From contig CAJSYZ010000007.1 of the NCBI GenBank assembly GCA_910574455.1, positions 2,363,773 through 2,427,772 on the forward strand: a stretch of 64,000 nt of DNA, written 5' to 3'. This stretch comes from Trichaptum fuscoviolaceum. Its lineage: Eukaryota > Basidiomycota > Agaricomycetes > Hymenochaetales > Trichaptaceae. This document shows positions 48,885 to 59,807 of the stretch, in pieces. The notes under the pieces were generated by a model. It was given only the letters and a program-made list of their open reading frames with translations, was not told the DNA's origin and did no database searches. The translations under genes were made by a program, and so were the position numbers. Numbering within the stretch: position 1 is the first letter of the stretch; the number at the start of each line of letters is the position of its first letter.

Positions 48885-50851
48885 TCAGAACCGCGCGATG
48901 CGCTCTGGCTCGCGTAGTCGGTCGACTACATTGAATCCCTCCGCTACCCGGACAACGGGTGCAGACCGGACTTGCGAGTCTGGCGTGCTAGGTGACTCTG
49001 ACGGTGGGTATCGTCTATAAGGCTGTTTAATAGGCATTGTGATGAAATGCAAGTCAGTAAAATTAAATGGTCCCGCAGAAACCAAGAAAATTTGGTGTCA
49101 ATGAAAAACGTACATCATTTAATCCCCTATCGGATACGATCTCTTTTAACACATTTACTTCAAGATCGGTCGGCTGCTTTGTCCAGTCGACCTGCCCGAA
49201 GATGCTGTGCGTTGTCCGGACATGGGCATTCGACGCGGTTTGGATGATCGTGAAGTCACCGTTGTTCCCCGTCCCTCGGTCCGTCCCACGTCCACGGACA
49301 GACTTGCGCGTGTTCAATGTTGCAAGGAGCGAGTTGCTGTACACTGGTGAGATCGAAGAAAAGGATCAGCATCGGTAATTTGACCAGATTTTATGGCGTA
49401 CATACACTTCGAGAGCACGAAGAAAAATGACATATAGACGAATGTTGTAGGCATTGCATCGAACTGAAATACAGCATGAGCAAAGGCGCCTACACATAAA
49501 TGTAGCAGACATACAGCAATCAACGTTGCTATTCCACACACACTAGATTACATGGTTATGATCGATCAGTTACTGCTCTCTCTGTATGGAGAAAGGGATC
49601 ACACCTCGTGATTGCACCTGTCTCAATTGAGTACCGAATCAACCCGTTTATAAGCGTATTTGCAGAGAACGCGTTTCGGAGATGGTGCAAGTAATAGGTC
49701 AATGACGCCGCGATGATGATGTCTGTGAACACGCTGACAGCCAAGAGGACAGTCGTGACGACTTTTAAGTCGGGTAGGTGGAGGAATGTACCGATGCGAA
49801 ACCTATTGCATTCGGGAGTTAAATCTAAGGACATGGATAAAAGAAACACATGCAGACGTACGCCTTGACTGTAAAGAGCACTGCGAGGCCTGTTTGAAAA
49901 ATAGTTAAGACCTTTTCTTTATGCACGTCAGCACGGGTTGCTAACCAAGAATACCACAGTTGAGCAGCCCCTGCACAGAATTTAGTCAGAAATCATTTGA
50001 TGCGAGTGCTAGGCCGACTACTTACGATGAATCCCGTTAAGATAATGTTATTCCCGCTAACTGGATCGCATTGTGTCAAAATAAAGCCACGTCCATGATA
50101 CCTTAACACCACACTCACATCTCCAAACACGCATGGCGTATGCGCTATGGTACTCAATGAGTAGCTGCTACGGGCAGATAAACTTGACAGAAGCTCACGA
50201 TTTAACCAACACTGAGATCAATGCCTACTGTCCAATTAACCTCCCATTTCAAATTCTCCGATCACTTTGATAGTAGCTTACCCCAACTGTAACTTGGATC
50301 TGCACATCGTCTTCAGCTCCATATCTATAACCTAAAATAAAAGTTTTACTCACAATAACTGTCCACGTTGGAAACAAGAGTGCTAAGGGTTTGTTGTAAT
50401 TACTGACAAAAAGGTCAATAATCATTCAACGTCAATTCATAGATTTTCATACCTTATAGCATAATAATACACAGTATGACCCGTCAGTGCTTCATGGAGA
50501 GTCTCAAGAGCCCTACGTTCCCAAGCACATTAGTCTAAGATCATTCCAATGGATGTTCGTCTCCTGACCAAATGGCGAAAACCTGAGTTATTCCAGAAAT
50601 TCAGATCATTCTCCCCGTTGTGCACCACGCGTCACTCACCATTGCCTTGTATAGCGGACGATCCATCGTGTATCTTTGAGTGTAGGTATAGACCTGCGTA
50701 GAAAGAACTCCGTACAGCCTGTCGGGAAGGCTACATTACTTCTGTTTCTCAATGGAAAAACCAAGATATTTACTGACATGCTAGCAACAGTAAAGCCAAT
50801 GAAGGCCGCACCGAGGGTGCTATCGAAGTTGTTCGTATTAAAGGTGGCCAT
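48885..50851 (-). CDS. DUF6534-like seven-helix membrane protein
   Basis: Multi-exon gene typical of an expanded family of basidiomycete integral membrane proteins of unknown function. It starts MATFNTNNFDSTLGAAFIGF (ATG 50851; MDE could add three residues from 50860). Further helices read VQVYTYTQRYTMDRPLYKA, LETLHEALTGHTVYYYAI, VTVGAMIGISVKCSFAYRVW, FLHLPDLKVVTTVLLAVSVF with TDIIIAASLTYYL, LINGLIRYSIETGAIT, and TTFVYMSFFFVLSKVYSNSL. The C-terminal cytosolic tail begins NTRKSVRGRGTDRG and ends REPERIARF. The TGAITS...A...MP...VY.NS.LA.LN pattern is the signature of this family. Several small exons; not every junction was fixed. Possibly receptor-like, but no ligand or partner is known. Confidence 0.8.
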
Positions 50852-51677
50852 CTCGTCCAAGCTCTAGCTGACCAGCAACCTGCGCGACACGCTGAAGAGG
50901 AGGGGGGAGGAAAAGAGAGAACGACGAGCACGCAGTCTTCCCAGGTAAGAATTTCCGGACACGGAGGAACACCGGGGAGCGAAATGAAAGGGTTGTGTTC
51001 CTTTTCACGAGGTGTGTAGGCCAGAGCTTATTTCTCCCGGCGTCGGTGTCGAACGCACATGAGACGATCGCGATAAGTAATGAATCAGGGCCCTTGAAAT
51101 GCAAAACCCCCACAATTGATGAGGGGTGTCATATATAGACTTGACGCCCAAACACCAAGCTTCTCGAAAATTTGTCCTGAGTGCTCGTGAGTCGTGAAAG
51201 TCTGCCGAACCCGCATGCGGTCAACTGTATGAACAGCTTTCCCGAAAAGGCAATCACCGCGCTTCCGGCCGGTCTGCCCTGGATGTCCTTGCAAAACCGG
51301 AACCATCTGCACCCTTTTTCAATTCATTTTGACAACACATGCTCGAGGCTGATCAACTCAGCCAAATCGCTAAAATCTTGCGCGGGTCCTGAGGTCGATC
51401 ATGCGGCCCCAGAAAGCTGCGCAGAAAGACTAGAAACAGTCACCGAACACGAGGAAATGAGCACGCGAGTAGATCTTTCACTCAGATGAACATACCAGCT
51501 GTATTTCCAATCTAATTTGCTACAAAACACTTGCTAACCCCTGGGTTGTGCGTTTGGGACACCCCCTACGCAATCCGTCCACCCACTGAACACATCTGCC
51601 AGGTGTCCTTGTCGACGCGGACATCTGTAGTCAAAGGAGCACGAAGCTGCTCGAATGTGGATTCTCTCATATCTACC
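50852..51677. other. Intergenic region
   Basis: About 0.8 kb holding the membrane-protein promoter and the 3' flank of the YEATS gene. Open frames have no recognisable content. Confidence 0.4.
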
Positions 51678-54600
51678 TCAGTTCCCATTGGCCGACTGAT
51701 CCCGCACAATCGCATCTACTCCGAGGGTGGCGGCCGTGTTCGTGTCAGTGCTCTTCGCTTCGCGCATGTCGGGCACCTCAACACCCAATCTCGCCAGGCT
51801 CAGCAACAAAGCAGAAGCAGCCAAACTGCCTTCTATACCAGCGCCAGATGCTGCATTTGTTGTCGAGCTAGCCAAAGTAGATCTGTTAAACAGACCACGG
51901 ATGATGTGGGCGGGCGTAAGAATTTGACGTTTCCCTCCACCCGACCCGCGAGATCCGGTTGCACGAGCACCCGGCCGAGGCGTGTGTGCGGTTGCAGACC
52001 CGGGTTCTTTGGTTGTTGGCTGAGAGGTCTTGGTCTCCATCGCCTGAAGACCGCCCGATATAAGCCGTCGGACAAGCACACGCGTCGCCGTCGCTAGGAT
52101 TGCATACGGTGCCAGCGAACGCATAATGTCGACTTCCCGACCATTTTCCGGCTCAAACGAAACCAAAGGGCCCGCGTCGACAGCCGGAAGCCGTAGAGAT
52201 GCAGCCGCCTTCTGAACACCATATATCAGAGAAGGGTCTTCTGCGCGCAACAGTTCCATGCCCATCGATAACAGCGGGGCGCCCGACCTCACTTCCCCGA
52301 TTGTAGCTTGTCTTGCTGCATCACTTCCCTTGTAAATGTGAGAACGCACAAATTCCACATCTAATAATGGCATCCTCGTCGACCATTCCGGCAGTGTGCA
52401 CACACGCGAATTGACCAGATCACCGTCCTTTTCCCTCTCTCTTTCTTTTTCCTTCTGCACTTTCGCATCAGAGCCGTGAGCATGTTTGCCATGCGAGCGC
52501 GTAGAGAGTCCACAAAATGCACAAAAATTAGCGTTTTCATCGCGTCCGAAAGAATGTAGGGTAGCGTTGGCAACGAGGTCTCCCGCACTATTTAAGGTTT
52601 TCTGTTTGTTGTCCGATCGGGAAGGAACGGTTCGCGGGAAATGGCCCTCCTTCTCCAGCCATCGGTAAACGTCCATCGGACCTGAAAATCGTTCATGGTT
52701 CTCTGCATGTGTGGGCGGCGACACAATGGCAGGACCCGCAGCTTGGGCGGTGCCTGACTGTTCTGTCCTGCTGTACGACTCCCACAGCGCCCGCGCTCGA
52801 CCCCACTGCGGTGAAAAGAAAAGTAGACAATCAGCAAAACGTTCTCGATAGATGACATCCAGGGAAGAGATAATGAAAACAAGAAAGCGGAAAAAGAAAG
52901 AATGGAAGGAAGGGAAAGGTAAACATAGCCACTATATGGGGGAAGGGGGATGACGAAATTGATAAAATTACCTCGACTGCCTTTTGACGGCCGGGAACCA
53001 TATCATTGAATTGTTTCACGGATAATGGTAAGTAGTACGGCAAAGTACGCGGAACCACGCGTAATCCAGCGTCTACATCGAAGTTTAAACCAATTGATGG
53101 TAAAAACGCATAAGAGAGAATACGAAAAAAAAATTAGTGTAACAAAAATATCAGAAAACTTCTCTAGATCAATGGCTATTTCGGCACATACCTCTGGCGG
53201 TCATCGGAAAGCGTGGAAGCAGGGTCTTCAAGAGAGCGACATGAGCTGACGGAGAAAAGCCATGGAAATCAGTGCATCAGAACACTTGACTGGGAAGAAA
53301 ACCAGTGAACGGTGGAACATAACTCACGGGGGTCGCTAACTTTAGATGACGCCGACCCAGTACCTACGTCTCTCCGCGCCGCCCGTTTCTTCTCAGATTC
53401 CGAGCGCCAGTCGACAGTCCATGTATCTTCGCATCGCGGGAGCAACTCGGTGTTCCGGTCGAGCTCGACGTCGATAAACTGTTCATCGCCCATTACGGGT
53501 TTTGCATATCGGCCAACTTCAAGCTGCGTTAGTAGCCTCGAGTCATTATTTGATGGATACGAATAAGACAGAACGTGATCGCACCTCGACCCAATGCTCA
53601 ACCTGCATAGGATTGTTCTGAGCCCCAGCCCATTCCAGCGTTATCCGAGCGAGGAAAGAATGATCGGAGGTGCCCAGTATGCAAAACGGAGGGTCGGAGA
53701 CGGAGAGTGGGGTCGAGAAGTTAGTTGGAGGGGGCTCAGAAATAGGAGTTACGGTGACTTTCTTCAGGACAATAGTTTCATGAAGGCTCTGTAATAGAGA
53801 TACATATGTTCAATGTGACGGGAGAAGTGAAGTAAAGGACGACGAACATATGAAGGAGCCTTGACTTGTATCATCCATCGGTGAGTCGCGTTCTGAAAAG
53901 TTGGATCTTTCTTTATTTCACCTGAAGGTAGCAAAATTAAGCTATTCTATCAATGTCTCAGCAAAACTGAATGAAATCACCTTCCGAGAGTCGCATACTC
54001 CAGTCCGAGATAGCAAGCCGTGCACTGATATGAAACCTACTTCCCCCTTCTACTGTAGGAGGATCAAATATAACTTTGGCCTCAGTACTGTCAATAGTGG
54101 TCGCCTCCTCTACTAAAGTTTCGGACTCGACGTCATCTACTGAAGTAACACCGCTTCTTTCCTGATAGTGCATTGTCCACTTAGTAGCATGCTCATCTGC
54201 ATCTTCAATCCTGTTGATGTCAACAGATTTGCTGTCTTCATAAACATGGATCTGCTTCTTCTTTGGTGCCCTCCCTAGAAAGGGTGCAAGTGCGGGTGTA
54301 TCTTTATGGTGTCCCAAAGTCTTTGTGATCATCGTAGCCTCCTCCTCCGGTACGTCTTCATTGTCGGAGCTCCCGAAGGTTGCATCAGGTGCACCTTCTG
54401 CAGCCAATTGATCTGAGCGTCCCAAGACGCCCCCCGCACTAGCACCAACAGCAATCTCAAACAGCCGCCTCAAGCTCGCACTCATCCCAGTAATCTCCAA
54501 ACCATGTTCTATGACCCATGCCTGCTCTTCTTCAGGAACAATGATCGCAGAATGCTGTATGCACTCATCGTGGCTCCCGAATTCACGCTTGTGTTTGAGG

Positions 54601-55252
54601 CGGCAGTGGTTTAACAGTCCTTGAAGGCGCGGAAAGTCCGAGCGAGCACAGTCAGGACACGCAAGCTTGTATACCATTGGCGGGGCGCTCTGAAGATCCC
54701 GTATATAAAGATACTTGTTGGGTTCCTTGCCGACATCATGGTGCAGATTATTTTGCCGAGGGAGATGGCGAGGTCGACCGGGCTGTTGAGAGAGGGAGGG
54801 GGATTCGGCTATTATTTGTGCTTGAGCGATACGTTCAAGTAACGATTCCGGGGGTGATGTATCCTCAAGCAATAAGAACGCAGCAGGTTCACTTGTAGCA
54901 TTGTACGCATCTAAGGCCGAGTGCAGGAATACTGATGGTCCTACATCTGATGTAACGCGTGAATGAGAACATAACAGTACACATTTGGTAGTACACACGG
55001 ACCTTCATTCTGAGGTGCAGAGAAGTGCTTCTGCAATGTTTCCTGCAGTATGAGGGCCCATGTTAGCCTAGATTGTACGGTTTCTTGTAGTCTGGTACGA
55101 AGTGCAATCTCGTGGTCGATTTCTTCCACTAGCAACGCCTTCAGTGTCTCATCTGCAGCAAGTGTCAATTGGGAATATTTGTAGTGCGAGAAAGATCTTG
55201 CTACCATCTTCTGCATTATGTCTCCTTCGTTTGTTCGGTGGCTCTTCGACAT
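51678..55252 (-). CDS. YEATS-domain protein with zinc finger (putative histone acyl-lysine reader)
   Basis: Nuclear chromatin protein. Exons fixed in phase at the 5' end: 55252-55003, 54946-53981, 53921-53848, then from 53790. An N-terminal helical segment (LLVEEIDHEIALRTRLQETV) is followed by a zinc finger, CPDC...NHCRLKH (C-x2-C-x13-H-x4-H), with HKREFGSHDECI after it. Next is an acidic linker, then the YEATS fold: THRWMIQVKAPSYSLHETIV, KKVTVTPISEPPP, VSDPPFCILGTSDHSFLARI, LEVGRYAKPVMGDEQFIDVE. The C-terminal part contains PYYLPLSVKQFNDMVPGRQK, MDVYRWLEKEGHFP, CAFCGLSTRSHGKHAH (a possible second metal site) and ILTPAHIIRGLFNRSTLAS. It resembles the YEATS2-like class more than Yaf9 or Taf14. 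Complex membership is not evident. It is divergent from the gene at 55649. Confidence 0.78.
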
Positions 55253-55648
55253 CCGTCATGAAAGAGTGAAAAGAGAAGTTCAGCTCAGCAGTCGTTACCG
55301 TCGGTCCGAATACACTGCGGCATTGAAACTATGCACGTGCATCCACTGGGCGCCGCCTACTACTTATTCAAGTTCTTCAGTGCAATTGTTTGCTCTGCAC
55401 TTCTTTGCTCCTACCTCACTTCGAACGGACCTTGCTGTGATTCTACTTGTATCTGGTCAACTAAATTACTGGGAAATGAACTCTTCTAGCTTCTGGATAA
55501 AATCTGAAAACAAAGATATGACTCGAATGCGCGGCACGCAGCACCGAAGTCAGTGGGCGTCTATCACCTAGTACCTCTATTAGTCGCAGGCTGTACAGAC
55601 TGTGCACATACATCTTGACCGTGCCCTCTCTGCATCCCCTTCTTCTCT
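55253..55648. promoter_or_regulatory. Divergent promoter region (YEATS gene / 55649 gene)
   Basis: 396 bp between start codons. No strong element was recognised. Confidence 0.35.
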
Positions 55649-57559
55649 ATGGACAGCAACCCCCGCACGAAAATGCGCGAAGACAACGAAGAGGTCGACA
55701 TGGACCTCGACGATGCCTTAGAACAAGTTCATCGAGCTGTAGTCTACGATGATGAGACAAGTCCTGGCGCGCGACTTGCGGACTTTGATTCTGATCGTCA
55801 GTTTTGGCCAAAGAGCTCATGGCGAGCGCCGTCCGGTCGCCCAGTCGCTGTTGGTGACACTGCCCGACCATCTCCTGCTGACGTTACAGACGACGCACAA
55901 ACCAACCCACATCTTAGCCAGTCCAACCGCCTTCGCTATCGGAGGCCAATGCGCAGTCAAGTCCGAACCCATCGTCGAGAGGCTATACACGAACGGGAAC
56001 ATGGCCGCCATGCAACTCCCCACGCACGTCCTCTCCCTGATACACGGGCGCTGGTCGAAACGCGAACTGACCTGACTGTTCGTAACACATTACGCGAGCT
56101 TATTTTCTCCGCACTCCTCTCAGATACACTGCCTGCACCAGAGCGCGCAGCACTTCTTGATGACTGCCGCGCCCAGGCGGAAGAGTCACAGCTCGGACTT
56201 CCCTTTCGCGAGATCTTGAGCGAGCCAATGGACCTCGGAGTCCCGCCTCTCCTGTACGAGCTGATGAGCTGCCAACCTGACTGGGAGGGCATCAACGATG
56301 CGGAATCCGGATCAGGGATGGAGGTTGTTCTATACCTCATCGAACATTGGCAAGAAAATGTCAACACACAAGGAATACATGGCATGCTATCTTGGGTCAT
56401 CCGTAGAGGCTGTCTCCGGCGATTCAACGAGGAAGAATCAAACAAGCTCTTCCAACAGCTTTGGCCAGCCGTCTTCGACAGACAAAATGACACCGGAGAT
56501 ATGTTCGTGGATTACGACATCTCCATTACCTCCTCACAACGTGGTGGCGTCGCATCTGGGACAGGAGTTCAAGGACGCAATTCTTCACTCGACTTTTGTG
56601 CGTTCATCTCCGTCCCAAACTTCGCCAACCGACTCGCAGAACTCCAGTACACCGACGCTCCTCGTCGTATTCCGAGCTTGCGCGCATACGAAGATCATGT
56701 GTCCTATCGTTCTCAACGTACAAAGCCCGTGACCACAGACCCCTCGAAGACGCGCGTTGTAATCGAGTTCATCGCATCCCGGCGCGCCTGGCGTCTCGAA
56801 ATCGACAGCAATGCGCTCAAGCTCGAGCTGCTCGACGGCCCCGAGGATGATCCTGGTTTGTACGTTGACGCGCGCGTGCGACTTGTCTCAACGGAATACT
56901 CGGACAAGAACCCTTTCAGCGACACCGCTTACCCAGTAGCCTCTTCCTCAGCTAGGCCTCTGATCGACATAGAGCCTGCGCCCATCGAATTGCTTCTCCC
57001 CCGGGCTCTTTTGCGCACGATTACGGCATCGGGTCCTGGTACGCATGCTGTGTCGCTTGCGCCATGCTTCGCAGCGGGCTTGATTGAGTATGACTACGAG
57101 GCACCGAGGGGCTTCGATGATCCAAGGTATCTGCACGAAGGCACGCTCTTGATCGAGCTCGATGTGCGCTTGTCGCGCACCCCATTCGCCCCTCCTCTCT
57201 CATCTTATCCCAAGCGACCCATCAATTTTTCTCCGCCACCGAGCCCCGGAATGAGAGATACCGACCAAGCTTCGAAGTCCCTTGCGTCGGAAGTCTCACC
57301 TCAGCCTTTCGCTGACCCATCGACATCCAGTCCCTTTATATGTGGACTCGGAAAAGATATTGATGTCAAGACTGAATCGGACGAGGAGGATGACTTGTAC
57401 GTCAGCATAGAAGAGCCGGCAGCCATGAGCCCCACAGCTCACGAATCAAGTTCTGAATTAGGCGACGACTGGGAGGAAGTAGACGATATCAACGAGACTG
57501 AGGAGAAAGATGGTGGGTGGGTGAAGGCAAGTTGGAGTGGCAAGGATGAAGATATCTGA
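55649..57559 (+). CDS. Unrecognised acidic-tailed protein, single exon
   Basis: An uninterrupted 636-codon frame with no intron, unusual in this window. The N-terminus is acidic (EDNEEVDMDLDDALEQVH). From about residue 145 it reads as a folded protein (TVRNTLRELIFSALLSDTLP, LGVPPLLYELMSCQPDWEG, EVVLYLIEHWQENV, GMLSWVIRRGCLRRFNEEES), and later TRVVIEFIASRRAWRLEIDS and LIELDVRLSRTPFAP. The C-terminal 120 residues are Ser/Pro- and Asp/Glu-rich (ESDEEDDLYVS, DDWEEVDDINETEEKDG). Residues 60-140 are Arg-rich and less convincing, and a second frame (55749-56075) is open across the same stretch. I do not recognise the family. It may be nuclear, given its composition. Confidence 0.65.
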   Translation: MDSNPRTKMREDNEEVDMDLDDALEQVHRAVVYDDETSPGARLADFDSDRQFWPKSSWRAPSGRPVAVGDTARPSPADVTDDAQTNPHLSQSNRLRYRRPMRSQVRTHRREAIHEREHGRHATPHARPLPDTRALVETRTDLTVRNTLRELIFSALLSDTLPAPERAALLDDCRAQAEESQLGLPFREILSEPMDLGVPPLLYELMSCQPDWEGINDAESGSGMEVVLYLIEHWQENVNTQGIHGMLSWVIRRGCLRRFNEEESNKLFQQLWPAVFDRQNDTGDMFVDYDISITSSQRGGVASGTGVQGRNSSLDFCAFISVPNFANRLAELQYTDAPRRIPSLRAYEDHVSYRSQRTKPVTTDPSKTRVVIEFIASRRAWRLEIDSNALKLELLDGPEDDPGLYVDARVRLVSTEYSDKNPFSDTAYPVASSSARPLIDIEPAPIELLLPRALLRTITASGPGTHAVSLAPCFAAGLIEYDYEAPRGFDDPRYLHEGTLLIELDVRLSRTPFAPPLSSYPKRPINFSPPPSPGMRDTDQASKSLASEVSPQPFADPSTSSPFICGLGKDIDVKTESDEEDDLYVSIEEPAAMSPTAHESSSELGDDWEEVDDINETEEKDGGWVKASWSGKDEDI

Positions 57560-57743
57560 GTTCTATATAGCAATGATCTCTTTTTTCTTCTAGTTTGGTT
57601 TGAATGCCTCATCTACTGTTACGATCTATACGGTTTCTTCACTTCCGTGCAATATTATAAAGTAAAAATACAATGTACATTATGACAGCTACCCTACAAA
57701 CAGAAAAAAGATAATAAAAATGCATATGGTAGGGAATGGGTCG

Positions 57744-59569
57744 CTACTTCTTTTTGCTCTTCTTGCTTGAAGAGGTTTCCTTCTTATCGTCACCCTATAT
57801 CGATGCCCCGTCGTCAAACTTATCAATTCTAGAAACAAAGTGATGTACCGTACCTTTCGCTTCGTTCCTTTTGCAGAACCTTTATCTTTACCCTTGCTAC
57901 CCTTCTCCGGTGATGACTTCTGTTGTTGCACAGTAAAAAACCCGTCCAGCCGTCCCTGTTGCTTTGCTTGCAGGAATTTAGACAGCTTTTCGGCCCCTTT
58001 GCGCACACGCTCTTCACTGTGGACGACATGAATGTTTCTATCGACTGTTGAAAAGATTAAAACACCACATACTTGAAGCCCTTCTCCGTGACGAGGAACT
58101 GCACGAGCCCATCCACATCAGGTGCTTTCCATTCAAGCTAAACACAACTCGGTGAATAAGATTACCAGCAATGAAGAAAGAAAGTCGAACCTCCAGCTCG
58201 TCTGCGGGGGTCACGTCCGGTTTCTCAAACAGCTTCTTCGCTTGCTCCCAAGGCCAGTCATCTGGAACTTGTACCCCGCCTTTCTTTTTCTTGCCTTCCT
58301 CACCATCCTCCTTGACCGCCGCTCTGGTATGGCAATGTTATATGATTAGCAACATAAGTATTTAACGACGGTGGGACGTATACGCACTTCTCTCGAAGAT
58401 GTTCAACAATCTTCCCTAGATCACCGAATTCGCGGACTAACTTGAGGGCTGACTTTGGGCCAATGCCTTTGATCGGTTCAAGGTAGTCACAGCCAAGAAG
58501 GATACATAGGTCGATGAACTATGACAGGTAAGTGATCAGAAGTCAACAGATGAAGCTTCTACGGGAGGATAGTATTTCACCTGTGACATGTCCATCTCCA
58601 GCCCTTCGAGTGCCTTCTGAAGATTGATCTCGCTAATGGGCTGCTTCTTGGCTTCGGAAAATGTGAGGTGTCGATACAATATGGGAGCATTGAACGTCAA
58701 TGTATCCATATCTTCTGAGCCTGCAGCATACACCTACGAACTAGCGTGAACATCATATATGAGTTAGATGCAAAATGCGGCTTACCTTGCCACCTCTTGC
58801 AAGTTCTGCACATTGCGCTTCGGCTTCCGAAGGCGCCTATACTTACTGGTCAGTCAAAATATGTATAGCTACAAAGATGAGTGACATACGATTATAACTG
58901 GTATCCCCATCAATTTTAATAACTTTCGGCACTCTTCGTTGTGTTCTCGAGTGACTCTCACTTGCCGGCGACTGAAGCGGTCAACGTCCTCCGCAGTACC
59001 TGTTGTACGTCAACATCGCATTATCGGATGATCGCAAAGGTGAAATATACCTGTCTCTTTGGCTTCTTCAGTTTCCTCCTTTGCCTCCTCCCGTTTCTCA
59101 AATCGTTTTGCGAGCTAAACATGGAACGTTTAGAACAATGCACAGAGAACGAACCGGTGAAACTTACAACGCCCGACTTCAGCTCTGGTGGTTTACCGTC
59201 GAAAACATACGCTGGCTTAATTCCGTTTTCGACTATTCGTATCGTTCGATAGAAAAAGCCCATGAGATGACTGGCTCCACAGGATTTAGCATGACCATAG
59301 TGTTCAAGTGCTACAAGCTATTCACCTTGTGGTTTCGCCAGCATCGTTTGTTAGAAGTTCGCCATCTTTTTGTCGAACGGCAATAAGGAATTGATAGATG
59401 GACATCGACGCGTCAATAGCGACTTTGCGGCCAAATAGCGTCTTAATCTCATGTTCCTGTTCACGGTATGAGCTTTCGTTAACCCTTCTGACAGAAGGTG
59501 AATGAAACAGACTGAGATAGCTTTCGGCGCATGCTCTGATATAAGAGCTGTGAGACCTTTAATACCCAT
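57744..59569 (-). CDS. FEN1: Flap endonuclease 1 (Rad27)
   Basis: Structure-specific nuclease that removes 5' flaps in Okazaki-fragment maturation and long-patch base excision repair. It starts [19 protein letters not shown] at 59569, and the next exon begins [20 protein letters not shown]. Metal-binding residues of the XPG N and I regions are visible: [44 protein letters not shown], and the helix-hairpin-helix [19 protein letters not shown]. Near the C-terminus [10 protein letters not shown] is a PCNA-interacting (PIP-box) motif. A Lys/Ser-rich tail follows ([20 protein letters not shown]), and a short last exon ends SSKKSKK at 57744. Introns of about 50-60 nt interrupt it several times. Length is about 460 residues, slightly long because of an acidic-basic insert near [10 protein letters not shown]. 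Confidence 0.95.
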
Positions 59570-59807
59570 GTCTTAGGTATCTCAGGTTCAGGTAGACGGC
59601 GTGGTGTGCTGAGTAGGACAGAGGTATGGTGCTCGACGCGTACTCAGTATATCGAGGTGACCGTGACGTAACGTGTTGTACTATTTTAGACTCAAGTGGT
59701 TCGGGATCTGCAGTTTAGGAGAAACAGTCCACACAAACGATTTACTTTACATACAAGGACAGGTGCAACCTCCTTTTTAATTTACAATGGGAAGTATGAA
59801 ATATAAC

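Noticed and set aside
41000..48900. Cullin-like array considered as one long multi-exon gene
   Set aside because: Each unit has its own start, TATA-like box, complete N-terminal cullin domain and stop; the units repeat the same protein segment, so they are paralogues.
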